A DNA stretch of 64,000 bases from Saccopteryx bilineata. Lineage: Eukaryota; Chordata; Mammalia; Chiroptera; Emballonuridae. The notes under the pieces were generated by a model that saw nothing but the letters and a program-made list of their open reading frames with translations, was not told where the DNA came from and ran no database searches. The translations under genes were made by a program, and so were the position numbers. Each line of letters begins with the position of its first letter. Positions within the stretch are counted from its first letter, which is position 1. The stretch spans positions 296,252,349 through 296,316,348 of the forward strand of contig NC_089493.1 in the NCBI RefSeq assembly GCF_036850765.1. The letters are read 5' to 3'. This document shows positions 20,795-31,922 of this stretch, in pieces.

Positions 20795-22650
20795 CCAAGA
20801 CAAGGGGAGGGCATCTGGCTTGCAAGAAGCCAGCACGGGCAGTGGACACTGAGCAAGGGCCAGATTCAGCCCCTGACACTTAGCCGTTCTGTCCCCAGAA
20901 TGCAGGCGCCCACTCATCCAGAGAACAAGCATTAATGGGGGAGGGGGGTGCTTTTCAAATTGCTGAGACTGTGTTTCCAACACCCACAGGAAACAGGACC
21001 TGGGAGACCAATCAAGGCCAGCTCTAGAACCATCCGGAAAGCTCACACTTTCTTGCACCCCTAACTTGTGGACTGAAATGGCACTCACACACCCCGTCCT
21101 AAGTGATGAAACCACTTCACGTCAAGGCCGCGTCGCCGCAGGGGGGGGGGGCTCCGCAAGAACTGCTGAGCACAGGGGGGTGGCTTTCAGACGTCACCCC
21201 GGTTTTCCGGCTGATGCCGCCAGTGGTCAGACAGAGGAGAAGTCCCGCTGAGCCGGACGGAAGGATAGAAGAGCAGGGAGCGAGGCGTGCTTGCTGCAAG
21301 AGGTCTCTTGCAAAGGTGGAATCTTGGAAACTCCCCCCAAAACTGTCACTGGAGAGGGCAGGGCCAGCAACTGGGGCAGGAAAGACCCTAACTGACCTCC
21401 AGCCAGACCCTCCTGCCTCTGAGCTCCCCCGCCTGCCTCTGAGCTCCCCCGAATGCCTCGGAGTCCCCGGGTCGTGCAGGGAGGAGCGGGTGTCGAAGCC
21501 CCCCAGGGCACGGGGCTTCCAAGGGTGGCCCTGGTGGTCGGGGCCCTTGGCCTCGGGAGTGCATCCTTCGTTAGCCGTCTCCGGTGTGTCCCGAGCGAGC
21601 GGGGAACAGCTTAGACACAGACGCCGTGTGCCTGATCGACCGGTTTCCACCGAGTCCATACCTATTAGGGATCTGTTAGTAATTACCCAGTTCCACTGGT
21701 AAATCTGTTAGTAATTACCCCCCCCGGGGGGGGCGGTGTGCTCCGTGGGCAGTAACGAGCCCAGGTGCTGTCTCTCGGGCACCAGGACACCGGCGTCCTC
21801 TCTCAATAGGGTGACAGCGGGTTTCAAGGGCAATGGAGAGACTCGGGCTCACAGGTCGCTGTAATGGCTTTCGGAAAACTGCAGAGAGGGGTGGGGCGCT
21901 GGCACGGAGCTCCCCTCCGGCTTGATGGTTTTGGAGGCAGAGGGCTTAGCCCCCGCTTTCTGCTCTGGGCGGTTTTCTCTGCGTTGACTGGTGTAACGCT
22001 CACCGTGGCCTTTCCAGCCAGGGACCACTTAGCGGATGAAGAAAGTCAGGCTCCGGAAAGGTGACGTGACGTGCCCGGTGGGCTAAGGATGGAGCTGGCG
22101 GTCGATCTGGGGGACGTTGGGGTGGAAGCAGGGGTCCTGGACAGAAGAAGGGCGCCAGGAACCTTTTCTCGTTTCCCTTCTTGACTTCATGCTCGACGAG
22201 GGCGTGGCTATTTTAAGGAGATAAAGGCAAAAAGTAGGATTCTCATATCCGAAATCTTTGTCGTAATTCCTTGTTCTGTCTCACATAAGGGAGGACAGAG
22301 GTCCCTAACCTCTGTCCCCTCTCACATGCTTGTCAAACAACCTGCAGGTTCGCACAAGTTACTGTAAGACCCCAAAGTTCATCGTGCTAACAGCCGCACA
22401 TAGAGCTTAGGAGAGAAAGCGGGTTTTCAGATAAAACAGAGATTCCCAGGGATTGGAAAGATGGTAGAATTCCGGGTGATTTTTGTTCCGTATCATACTT
22501 ATATTTCATTTAAAATGGTCTCTGAAACAGTTACTTCTAGAGGAAGCAACCCTAACAGCTCTCCTCTGAATGCCATTTCAAAGAGAGTGGAAATGAAAGC
22601 CACATCTTTGACTTGAGAGAGCGTCTCGGCTGGAGTCAGGAAAAACAATG
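20794..22650. other. Unassigned sequence
   Basis: Moderately GC-rich to about 22100, with long but featureless open frames on both strands (21103-21702 plus, 21117-21659 minus). Includes a short imperfect duplication 'gcctctgagctcccccg' (21413-21450), a C/G palindrome-like run (21719-21734) and a weak MIR-like 'cggatgaagaaagtcaggctccggaaaggtgac' at 22034-22066. Confidence 0.4.
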
Positions 22651-22659
22651 GTCTTAAAC

Positions 22660-23167
22660 CAGGGGTCGGGGACCTGTGGCTCGCGAGCCAGATATGGCTC
22701 TTTTGATGGCTGCCTCTGGCTCGCAGACAAATCTTAATAAAAGAAATAATAACATTAAAAATATAAAACATTCTCATGGATTACAATGCATTCATTTCCT
22801 ACTGCTCATGTTCATGGTTGCGGGTGGCTGGAGCCAATCACAGCTGTCCTCCGGGACAACACCACATTTTTATTGGATAATGCATCACGTACATGGGTCA
22901 TTGTATGGCTCTCATGGAATGACATTTTAAAATATGTGGCGCTGGAAATGCTGAGGTCGCCGGTTCGAAACCCTGGGCTTGCCTGGTTAAGGCACATATG
23001 GGACTTGATGCTTCCAGCTCCTCCCCCCCTTCTCTCTCTGTCTCTCTCTCTACCTCTCTCTCTCTGTCTCTCCCCCTCCTCTCTAAAATGAATTTTAAAA
23101 AATAAAAAAATAAAATAAAATATGTGGCGTTCATGGCTCTTTCAGCCAAAAAGGTTCCCGACCGCTG
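22660..23167. mobile_element. Non-autonomous hAT element, CAGGGGTCGG...CCGACCGCTG
   Basis: Short terminal inverted repeats (CAGGGGTCGGGGACC at left; GGTTCCCGACCGCTG at right) are bordered by the direct duplication GTCTTAAAC (22651-22659 and 23168-23176), of 8-9 bases as expected for hAT. The 'gtggctcgcgagccagatatggctcttt' interior is typical of such elements. A VES SINE is nested inside. There is no transposase frame. Confidence 0.88.
22941..23116 (+). mobile_element. VES-type SINE, 5'-truncated, nested in hAT
   Basis: Lacks the A-box part of the tRNA head and starts at 'gctggaaatgctgagg'. The B box GGTTCGAAACC, the CT-rich region and an A-rich tail are present. It is flanked by a perfect 12-base duplication AAAATATGTGGC (22929-22940 and 23117-23128). 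Confidence 0.95.
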
Positions 23168-23317
23168 GTCTTAAACGCTTTAGTCATTAAACACGTCAAA
23201 GACGAAAATGCATGAGCACTGACCCCAGGAAGCTAAGGTCCAGAAACAATAAACTCAAGGAAAGCAAAGTCAACATGTCCGACCCCTGCTGGGCTCTGCA
23301 GAAGGCACGGCTGGGAT

Positions 23318-23582
23318 GACTGGCGATGTTGAGCATGTTTTCATCTACCTGTTGGCCACTGGTATGTCTTCTTTGGAGAGATGTCTATTCAGGTCCTCTG
23401 CCAATTTTTATTTTTATTTATTTTATTTTTTTGCTATGGAGTTGTAGGACCTCTTTATGTATTTCGGATCGGAACCCCTTATCTGAGATGTGGTCTGCAA
23501 ACATTTCCCCCCACTCTGCAGGCTGCCTCATCCTCCTTCTGGTCGTCTCTTTCGTTGTGCGGAAGCCTTTTAGTTTGATGTA
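23318..23582 (-). mobile_element. L1 fragment (antisense)
   Basis: 'gatgttgagcatgttttcat', 'gtcttctttggagagatgtctattcaggtcctctgcc', 'aaccccttatctgag' and 'gcggaagccttttagtttgatgta' follow the antisense L1 3' region in order. Truncated at both ends. Confidence 0.85.
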
Positions 23583-24599
23583 AATGTTAGAAATGCATTC
23601 ACTTAAAAACCATAAGAGCAACAACCTTCTATGAGCCAAACAAATCACTTTTTTTTTTTTTTTCCTGGCTGTGGCTCGCCTCTCACCTGTGGGTCAGGAG
23701 AGCAGAAATCTGAGAGATGCTCTTCCAGGTGAAGGAGGAGGCAGAAGCCAGCCCCCCGCCAAGACCCAGAAGTCTTGGCCCGATGGCCTATGTCGCAGGT
23801 GAGGGGGCGCCCCAGAGGCCATGGGGGAGGCGGTTGGAGAAGCGAGGGCTTCCAGCACTCAGGAATGCGGCAGAAAGGCGAGGAACAGGGTAGCGGAGAC
23901 CGCCAGAGGCTCGCTCCTTCTCCTCTGTAACAAAAATGCTGATCGCCTTGGGGCTCATTGCAACCTGGAATGGGAGTGATCTCCTGCTCTGTCTTGTAGG
24001 TAAATGTGGCTGTGGAAACGTAAGAGGGATTGTGTAGGGTTTCCAGGAAGTCTTCTTAAGAGGGAAGGGGCACATCCTTCTTTCTTCTTTTCTTCCTGCT
24101 GGCCGCTTGTAAGATGGGTGCAGTGGCCAAGCACGGGCAGCCATCTTGGCCCGTGAGGTGATGAGCTAAGGAGAACGGAACAGCAGGAAAGGAGTCTGGG
24201 TCCCTGATCACCATGGGGTTACCAGAGCCTTCCTGGACTCCCTAGTGCCAGGCTTATTGTTGCAAGAGAAGGATGTGTTTCTTTTTTTTCTTCTTTGTGT
24301 CGAGGGCTGACTTTCAATAGATCGCAGCGAGGGAGCTGCTCTGCTCCGTACGAAACCCCGACCCCCCCCTTTTTTCCCTTTGGGATGTGTTTCTATATTG
24401 CTCAAGTCACTGATAGGTTGAGGGGTGTTGGGTGGCAAGCACCTTGGGCAAGGAAGGAAGAAAGGTCATTTAATGTGAGAAAGAACACCCAGATGGCAAG
24501 CTTCATCTGAGATTCAGTCAATGTTTCTCAAAATGCTCCTTCATCCACCAGACAGCAAGGTGACCAGGCAGTGCCCAGGGGACCAACCACCCCAAATCT
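23583..24599. other. Unassigned sequence
   Basis: No exon or transposon is recognised. T runs near 23649 and 24282. Confidence 0.35.
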
Positions 24600-24686
24600 T
24601 CTAAATCAGCCTCTGTGGAGGTAGGTCCCAGAGCTGCATTGCAACTTGTCCCCCCAGGGGGGTTATGCACATGAAGGCCTGTGATC
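24600..24686 (-). mobile_element. MER5A-like hAT remnant
   Basis: 'aaatcagcctctgtggaggtaggtccca' followed by 'gcattgcaacttgtccccccagggg...tgcacatgaaggcctg' resembles the complement of MER5A. Short and diverged. Confidence 0.45.
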
Positions 24687-24689
24687 TAA

Positions 24690-24876
24690 AAGAAGGAAGG
24701 AAGGGAGGGAGGGAGAGAGGGGAGGGGAGGGGAGGGGAGGGAGGGAGGGGAGGGGAGGGAGGGAGGGGAGGGGAGGGGAGGGGAGGGGAAGGGGGGAGGG
24801 AGGGAGGGAGGGAGGGAGGGAGGGAGGGAGGGAAGGAAGGAAGGAAGGAAGGAAGGAAGGAAGGAAGGAAGGAGAG
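24690..24876. repeat. (GGGA)n/(GGAA)n microsatellite
   Basis: About 185 purine bases changing from GAGGG/GGGA to GGAA tetranucleotides. The open frames on both strands are by-products. Confidence 0.97.
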
Positions 24877-24883
24877 TATAGAT

Positions 24884-25233
24884 CAGGGGGAGTCAACCTT
24901 TTTATACCTACCGCCCACTTTTGCATCTCTGTTAGTAGGAAAATTTTCTAACCGCCCGCCAGTTCCACAGTAATAGTGATTTATAAAGTAGGGAAGTAAC
25001 TTTTTTATAAAATTCATAAAGCAGAGTTACAGCAAGTTAAAGCACATAATAATAATTACTTACCAAGTACTTTATGTTGGATTTTCGCTAAGTTTGGCAG
25101 AATAAATCTTTACAAAACAACTGACTATAGTTAAATCCATCTTTTTATTTATACTTTGGTTGCTCCGCTACCGCCCACCATAAAAGCTGGAGCGCCCCCT
25201 AGTGGGCGGGAGGGACCAGGTTGACCACCACTG
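24884..25233. mobile_element. Non-autonomous hAT element, CAGGGGG...CCACTG
   Basis: The left end CAGGGGGAGTCAACC pairs with the right end GGTTGACCACCACTG. The flanks GTATAGAT and CTCTAGAC both fit the hAT target pattern nTnTAnAn and agree at 5 of 8 positions. The sub-terminal 'ctaccgcccac' occurs in direct form at both ends, and 'ccctagtgggcgggaggga' lies near the right end. No ORF. Confidence 0.82.
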
Positions 25234-26203
25234 CTCTAGACTATTGATCTAAATCCAGTTTGCCTGAAGGGGAGGGTTGTCACGTGACGCCCTCCTTGTG
25301 GGAAAGTTCGGCATCCCTGCCCTGAGGAACTCGGGCAAAGCTATGAGATTTGCTCTGGTTAATCCGCGTGAGCAGAAGCGTCCCTTCCAAACGAAACCCC
25401 TTAACGCCAGCACACGTGTTAACCATGTCTCAGTAATATTCCAAGTGGAAGCGATCTGATCAGCAGGCGTCCCGGTATGAGGACATCGTGGAGAGAGTCT
25501 CTCTCAACCTGTGCTGGAATTGCGGGTTGAGGAAGCTAGTAGTAACCTTTGCGTGTTCAGCCACTGAGACTTGGAGGTTGTCACGGCAGCAGAGCTTAAC
25601 CCATTCTGACTGGTAGCAGCTGAGTGATCTAACACGGATTCGCCTCGTTGTACAGAGCTCTGCGGCTGTTTTCTTCCGATTGCCGAAGGGAATTTTTTAC
25701 TTCATTTCAGTGAAACATTTTCTAAGTGTGTACTTTTTTTATTCTTGTGGGTGTCTTTTTCCCCCCCCTCTTCTCTCTGCTGAATAACCTTTTTAAACGT
25801 GTGTGTGTTTCCCCCAGTAAATATTTTCAGACCTGCAGCACGTTGAACAGGATTTACCAAATTCATCCCTTTTGATCATTTTTGTCTCTTACTTTATTTA
25901 TTTCTTTATGCCATCAGTGCCTGAGTGTACTTCAGGAGCTCAGCCAAATTAGCATGTAGCCAGCATTCTCTCCTGTTTAAGAAGACATCGGCGTTTTGAC
26001 AGCTAGGAGGAGGTGCGGAACGGTGTTGAATTCTACTTCGTTTTATTTTCCAATGGACCTAAACTTACAAAGGCATTCTGGGATGGTGAGACACCGTGAT
26101 ACATGTCACCTTACTACCCAGTATATTTATTACATTACTAAATTATAAAAGCTTGCAAGAAGGATCTCTACACAAGCTGGCAAAAAGTAGTTAAAGTGTT
26201 TAA
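25234..26203. other. Unassigned AT-rich sequence
   Basis: No gene. Scattered T-rich runs (about 25730-25770) and no recognised transposon. Confidence 0.35.
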
Positions 26204-26420
26204 ACATTCATTCATTCAACCGATATGTATCCAGTGCCTCCAGTCTGCCAGAGGGACAGCCGGGAATGGCAGGTGGAGGTCCCGGGGGAGGGCTCATTAA
26301 GACTAGAAGGGTTAGAGGAAGGCTTAGGGCCAGTGGCCTGACTGAGCAAGTTACTTCATTTGCCCTCCCTGGGGCCTCAGTTTCCCTATCTGTAAAATGC
26401 AGGTGGTCATGAGTCACACA
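26204..26420 (-). mobile_element. L2/MIR-type remnant
   Basis: 'cattcattcaaccgatatgtatccagtgcctcc' at the left is L2-like. The 'gcaagttacttcatttgccctccctggggcctcagtttccctatctgtaaaatg' stretch (26346-26399) is the MIR core in antisense. Confidence 0.7.
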
Positions 26421-26554
26421 GTTATGTGAAAAATGGGCGAGCCCATGCATAGGAAGGGACACAAAGCTGGCCAACAGCAGATACTCTGGAGTTGTAGTCA
26501 TGCTAGCCTTAGGCAGACACCCTAGGTGGGGACACAGGGTTTGTGAAGAGAGGT

Positions 26555-26555
26555 T

Positions 26556-26615
<60 letters not shown>

Positions 26616-27007
26616 CCTCCCTCCCTTCCTTCCCTACCTCCCTCCTTTTTCTTTATGCAGTGAGAGGCAGGGAGGCAGTCAGACAGACTCCCACATGTGC
26701 CCAACTGGGATCTACCCAGCATGCCCACCAGGGGGTGATGCTCTGCCCATCTGGGGCGTTGCTCCGCTGCAACCAGAGTCATTCTAGCGCCTGAGGCAGA
26801 GGCCATGAAGCCGTCCTCAGTGCCCGGGCCAACTTTGGAGCCTTGGCTGCGGGAGGGGAAGAGAGAGAGAGAGAAAGAGAGAGAAGCAAGAAGGGGAGGG
26901 GTGGAGAAGCAGATGGCCACTTCTCCTGTGTGCCCTGTCTGAGAATTGAACCCGGGACATCCACACGCCAGGCCAATGCTCTACCACTGAGTTAATCGGT
27001 GAAGACC
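26555..27007 (-). mobile_element. Rhin-1-like SINE with expanded CTTT tail
   Basis: The plus strand begins with a (CTTT)n then (CCCT)n tract (about 26555-26650), which replaces the usual T-run, then the body and the tRNA-like head with a decayed B box ('gagaattgaacccggg'). The right terminus is diverged ('taatcggtgaagacc'). Flanks AAGAGAGGTTT / AAGAGGTT form an imperfect duplication. Confidence 0.88.
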
Positions 27008-27015
27008 AAGAGGTT

Positions 27016-28685
27016 GTTTTCTTGGAGAAAAGTGTGACAGTGGAGAAAGAAAGATGGTGGCAGAGCTGAGGGAGAAGGTCGCTTGTGTAGCTCGGGATGC
27101 TTAAGTGTGCTTTACGGGCAGAGGGAGAGGGAGAAAACACTGACAATTCCAGAGGTGGGACAGCAGGTGGAACTAAGCCTTGGAAAACCCAGCTTGGCAC
27201 GGAATCCGGGTAGAGAAGTTAGACTCAACCCAGAGAGGCAGACCGCGCCTTCCGAGGCGGCGGGGAAGCCCAGAACGACAGCACGGAGATGCAGATGATG
27301 ACCTCGGAGGGAGAGTGGAGGGGGTGCGGGCTCGCAGCTGCAGGTCTCCGTGAGGTAAGGAGGGTGCTGAGGCCGCGGCTTCAAGCTGCTGGGGAAAGGC
27401 TGTCAAGTACAGGCAGCTCTGGGCCCAGCTCTCCTGCTGGTCCCGCCCCAGGGCGCAGCGGGGGCAGAGAGACCCCGGGGCTGACGCGGGGCAGAAACAT
27501 CCCTTCCTTCCCTGGCTTTTGAAAGACTGACTTCCCCCACTCCTCTAAAGATATTAAAAAGAACTCACAAGATTTCTAATCTGACAAGCATGCATTTTTT
27601 TTTCTTCTTTTTGCCCCAGGCTCCTTGGGAACTTAAAAGCAGCCAAGCTGTCACCCTGTCCTCAGGGATGGTGCGGAAAGGAGAATCTGGTCAGGTCCCT
27701 GTCACCTGTCACCCAGTCCTTCGATAACGTGTCACTTCCCCTTTGCTTGAGAAGGGCCAAACAAGTTGACCCGGCTCCCAGGCCCTCTGCCTGCTGGTCC
27801 CGCCTCTGCCGCCCGCACCCTTACCCACCAGCCTCTCCCCAGAGGCGCCCTGCCCGGTCCTGGGTGGGAGGCCGTCCAGGCTTTGAGTGCTGTGCGGCCT
27901 GGAAGCTTACAGCGCTGCCTAAGACGGCGGACGCCGCCATGACCTACCGCGAGGAAGGGAGGAAGGTGCTGGGAAGACAGGAAATACAGGAGCTGGCGCT
28001 GTCACAGATGGCGGAGACCCCCACGGGGTCTGTGTTCCTTCCCTGCTGTTTGTTCCCTCTGCCTGGAACATAGTGCTCAGGCCTGCCCGTCCTGGAGAGA
28101 GGAACTTCAGGGGCCCCTCCTCCTGCTGCCCTCTGTCCGTCTGTCCCGTGTCAAGGTCTGTCTCCCCCGCCGGGCCGGTCGGGGTCTGGTGTCCAGCCCG
28201 GGGACCGGGCTCCCACTCCCAGCACAGAGCAGGAATCAATACCTGTCTGGGCAGCGAGGCACCGGAGGAATGCATAAGCGAAGGAACTCATTGCTGGGGG
28301 GTGGGGGGTGGGGAGGGGGGCGAAGAAGCAGCGACCACGGGGACCTGCAGGGGGCGGTCGTGGGACGGGCAGCCCCGAGTGGGAGCGGCACTTAGGGGCC
28401 AACAGACCCGCGCTAGAAACAGCCTGGGGCCGGTGGGCGGAGGCTGTTCAAGGTTCCTTCTTTAGGGTCTTCTAGGGGCCGAAGGGCCCTTCGCCTCTGT
28501 TGCTGCAAACCCACCGGATACTTCTGCAGCTTGGCCTTTGGGGCTCAAGGGAAGGCCTCCCCTTGATCCACCTGTGGGTGCTGCAGGGCCGTCCGGTGAT
28601 GAGGCCCCACTGGCTTTTCGGAGTTGGGAGTATCCTGAGTTTCCACCCGGGCTTTGCGACGTGGTTCCAGCTGCGAATTCATTCG
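27016..28685. other. Unassigned GC-rich sequence
   Basis: Open frames of 80-130 residues occur on both strands without any recognised domain. No conserved splice-bounded exon can be pointed out. Confidence 0.35.
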
Positions 28686-29335
28686 AGCAAGTCGCTTCGC
28701 CACCGTTTCCGCACCCCCCCCGCACCCCCCCGACCCCCCCGCACCTCCCCCCCCGACCCCCCCCCCCCGCGGTCCCGTCCCCGCCTCCCCCGAGCCTCTG
28801 AGAAATGGGCGTGAGGGTGGTACTAGCTCAGGGGGGCCTGGCACCGGGCAGGGCGCAGGCGTCCGCGGGGACCAGTGTGAGAGTTGGGGCGTGGGGGGAG
28901 GGGGTTGTGAACTGACCTAAACGGGAGGTAGGGCCACCAGGCTCCCCTCGTGCGCCCCTGGGGGTGAGGCGGGGCCGGACGGGGCGGGGCTGGGCTGCAG
29001 AGGTTCTGGGGAGTCCAGCCCAGCTGGGGGGAGGTGCTTGTGCGCTCTCGGCTCCCGCGGCCTCCCTTCCCTCCCTTTCCGGCGGAGGCAGCGCTGCGGC
29101 GCACAAGGTGGCCCTTTTGGAAATGGGTTTTGCACTGGGCTGAAAGCGCCAGCGGCCGGCGTGGGGCCAGTAACCCCCGGGCTGGTGGGGACTTGCGGCT
29201 CTGGGCGGAGGCGGCTGCAGGGCGCGGGACCCGGTAGGGGAGCTCGCTCCAGCCGCGCTGGCACCGGACTGCCCGCCCTGCCGCGGGCGGAGTGGGCCAA
29301 GGTCCCACCGGGCTGCCGGACTGGCCACACAGAGC
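28686..29335. promoter_or_regulatory. CpG-rich block, candidate CpG island
   Basis: Starts with a C-rich low-complexity run (about 28711-28790) and continues with dense CpG, including adjacent GC boxes (GGCGGGGCC near 28970 and GGGGCGGGG at 28981-28989) and 'gcggccggcg' type motifs to about 29290. It looks like a CpG island or an Sp1-rich promoter, but no first exon or known gene is next to it. It lies about 20 kb downstream of the HS3ST2-like exon, so it would serve another transcript or be an orphan island. Confidence 0.45.
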
Positions 29336-29609
29336 CAGACCAGACCCTCCAGGCATCGCCCTATGAGAGGCTGATTGGAGCCCTTGTGTCATTAGGAATC
29401 CTGGAGGTTTGTTGGATTGGATAAGGGAGGAGGTGGCGGCGACGGAATTGGATCCAGGATCTGAAGGGAGGCTGTAGCTCAGCAGCCCGGATTGACCCCT
29501 TTCTACCTGGTGTCCAGTTTGGTGGCTGTCACGATACGATACCGATTGCCACCTTCAGCCCCGGACTCAACAAGCTGAGGCGTGAGATTGAAGCTTTGCT
29601 TCTTACTGA

Positions 29610-29680
29610 CTGACTTTGGGGAAATGATGTATTTGGGCCTCAATTTCCTTATCTGCAAAATGGAGCTGGTTAATAGGTGG
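29610..29680 (-). mobile_element. MIR remnant
   Basis: 'tgactttggggaaatgatgtatttgggcctcaatttccttatctgcaaaatggagctggttaatagg' is the MIR core in antisense. Confidence 0.7.
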
Positions 29681-29691
29681 TTCGCTCCCAG

Positions 29692-30092
29692 CCTGCTGTG
29701 GTCTAAAGTGCCTGTGTCTCCACCCCCTGTGCGAGCGTACGTTGTTGGATCCACGTACACAGTGGATTCCTAATGTCCACTGTGATGACAGGAGGAGGAG
29801 AGCCCTTTGGGAGGTGCTCAGGCCATGAGAGTGGGGCCCTGATGAGCGGGATTAGTGCCCAGTTAGGGACCTCAGAGGGTTCTCTTACCTCCTCTGCCCA
29901 GTGAGGACGCAGCTGGAACAGGGCTTGTCTAGGAGGCATGGAGCTGACCCGCACCACTCAGCCTTCCTGGACACCACGTCCCCTGGTGCCTGGATCCTGG
30001 ACTTCCCACAGCCTCCAGCTGTGAGAAATACATTTCTGTTGTTTATAAGCCACCCTGTTTATGATTTTATTTTATAAAACACAGTCCTATAG
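29692..30092 (+). mobile_element. MLT1-type MaLR solitary LTR
   Basis: 'tgctgtggtctaaagtg...tgtgtctcc' at the left, 'ctgatgagcgggattagtgcc' in the middle and 'tggacttcccacagcctccagctgtgagaaatacatttctgttgtttataagccaccctg' at the right follow the order of an ancient MLT1 LTR. There is no internal retroviral sequence. An old, inactive relic. Confidence 0.8.
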
Positions 30093-30095
30093 CCC

Positions 30096-30603
30096 TGCAG
30101 ACATGATTAATCAATGGCAGGCCTTCCTGCTGAGCCCAGAGAGCCTCGATTAATTACCCCAAGCGGCCGCTCATTAACTGGGGCTGGTGTTCAGGATGAA
30201 ATCTGCACGTGGCCGCTGGCCTGGGGGTCTTGCCAGACCAAGAGCTTCAAGCCCTCAGTGGGAGGGGTGGACCCCCAGGCTGACACACAGACAACACCGG
30301 AGGACCCTCTGTCTGTGCAGGGGCCCACCCCACGGAGCAGGACTCACTTCAGTGGGTCGTTGGCGCCTGCTGAGCCTGCCCCCTCAGTGTGCCACTGTGG
30401 AGGCGGTTGGGAGGCGCTCTGACGGAGTCTGAAGCTGTCCACCAGGTGCGCTGGCCCTGGGGCCCCCGGGAAGGTGCAGGCCAAGGTCAGCTCCCACCTG
30501 AGCTCTGCCCAGGGCCACGTGGCTTGAGCTACCAAGCGATCTGCAGCTGCATGCCGCTTGTGCTGGCTGGGAGGTGCCCAGGAGAGGGCCCGCTGCTGAC
30601 ACA
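30096..30603. other. Unassigned sequence
   Basis: GC-rich, with no recognised exon or repeat. It leads into the 24-bp array. Confidence 0.4.
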
Positions 30604-30733
30604 GCGTCTGACGGAGGCGTCTGCAGTGACAGTGACGGAGGCGTCTGCAGTGACAGTGACGGAGGCGTCTGCAGTGACAGTGACGGAGGCGTCCGCGGTG
30701 ACAGTGATGGAGGCGTCTGCGGTGACAGTGAGG
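30604..30733. repeat. 24-bp minisatellite, block 1
   Basis: About five units of the 24-base repeat 'ggcgtctgcagtgacagtgacgga'. Block 2 at 31029-31922 shares the unit; the two are separated by about 295 bases of unrelated sequence. Confidence 0.97.
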
Positions 30734-31028
30734 CCGGTGCTGCGTCTGAGGCCGCTCAGCAAGACACTCTGGGTACGCTGCAGCCAGATGCTGCTTGTTC
30801 GAGTGATTTTAGGCAAGTCTGAAGTGTGACGCGAGGTGTGACCACTCTTGCCTTGTGAGGCAGGGACTCGCCTCCACGCTGTAGGTGCTTTCGGGGGGCT
30901 GAGCACTGAGGGGGGGCAACGATGGACAGGCAGGAGGGCAGCACTTCCGGTCGACTGAGGGGGTGGCAGAGTCTGGGCTTGGTTTCCGGGGTGCCCTTGA
31001 GGAGCTCCGGAGAATCTGCTTCTCCTGA
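30734..31028. other. Spacer between two minisatellite blocks
   Basis: Non-repetitive sequence with no recognised gene. Its minus-strand frame stays open into both arrays only because stop codons are rare here. Confidence 0.5.
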
Positions 31029-31922
31029 GCATCTGCGGTGACAGTGACGGAGGCGTCCGCGGTGACAGTGACGGAGGCGTCCGCGGTGACAGTGATGGAG
31101 GCGTCTGCGGTGACAGTGAGGGAGGCGTCTGGGTGACAGTGACGGAGGCGTCTGCGGTGACAGTGACGGAGGCATCTGAGGTGACAGTGAGGGAGGCGTC
31201 TGGGTGACAGTGACGGAGGCGTCTGCGGTGACAGTGAGGGAGGTGTCTGGGTGACAGTGACGGAGGTGTCCGCGGTGACAGTGAGGGAGGCGTCTGGGTG
31301 ACAGTGACGGAGGCGTCTGCAGTGACAGTGATGGAGGCGTCTGCGGTGACAGTGAGGGAGGCGTCTGGGTGACAGTGACGGAGGCGTCCGCGGTGACAGT
31401 GAGGGAGGCGTCTGCGGTGACAGTGAGGGAGGCGTCAGCGGTGACAGTGACGGAGGCGTCTGTGGTGACAGTGACGGAGGCATCTGGGTGACAGTGACGG
31501 AGGCGTCTGGGTGACAGTGACGGAGGCTGACGGAGGCGTCCGCGGTGACAGTGATGGAGGCGTCTGCGGTGACAGTGAGGGAGGCGTCTGGGTGACAGTG
31601 AGGGAGGTGTCTGGGTGACAGTGACGGAGGCATCTGAGGTGACAGTGAGGGAGGCGTCTGGGTGACAGTGAGGGAGGCGTCTGGGTGACAGTGACGGAGG
31701 CGTCTGGGTGACAGTGAGGGAGGTGTCTGGGTGACAGTGACGGAGGTGTCCGCGGTGACAGTGAGGGAGGCGTCTGGGTGACAGTGACGGAGGCATCCGC
31801 GGTGACAGTGAGGGAGGCGTCTGCGGTGACAGTGAGGGAGGTGGCAGCGGTGACAGTGACGGAGGCGTCTGTGGTGACAGTGACAGTGACAGAGGCGTCT
31901 GCGGTGACGGTGACGGAGGCGC
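31029..31922. repeat. 24/23-bp minisatellite, block 2
   Basis: About 38 units alternate between a 24-base form (…tctgcggtgacagtga…) and a 23-base form (…tctgggtgacagtga…). Variants such as cggagg/gggagg and gcgtct/gtgtcc are intermixed, giving a higher-order pattern. Both strands have few stops: the minus strand reads as Thr/Val/Ser/Asp or Pro/Ser/Leu repeats for up to 423 residues (30809-32080). No signal peptide or conserved domain accompanies them, so I treat them as non-coding. Confidence 0.97.

Noticed and set aside
21103..21702. 199-residue plus-strand and 180-residue minus-strand overlapping frames
   Set aside because: Both come from GC-rich DNA with few stops. Neither shows a domain or splice-site context that favours one strand.
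29692..30092. Active endogenous retrovirus
   Set aside because: Only an old MaLR-type LTR is present, heavily diverged, with no internal genes here or at 54985-55245.
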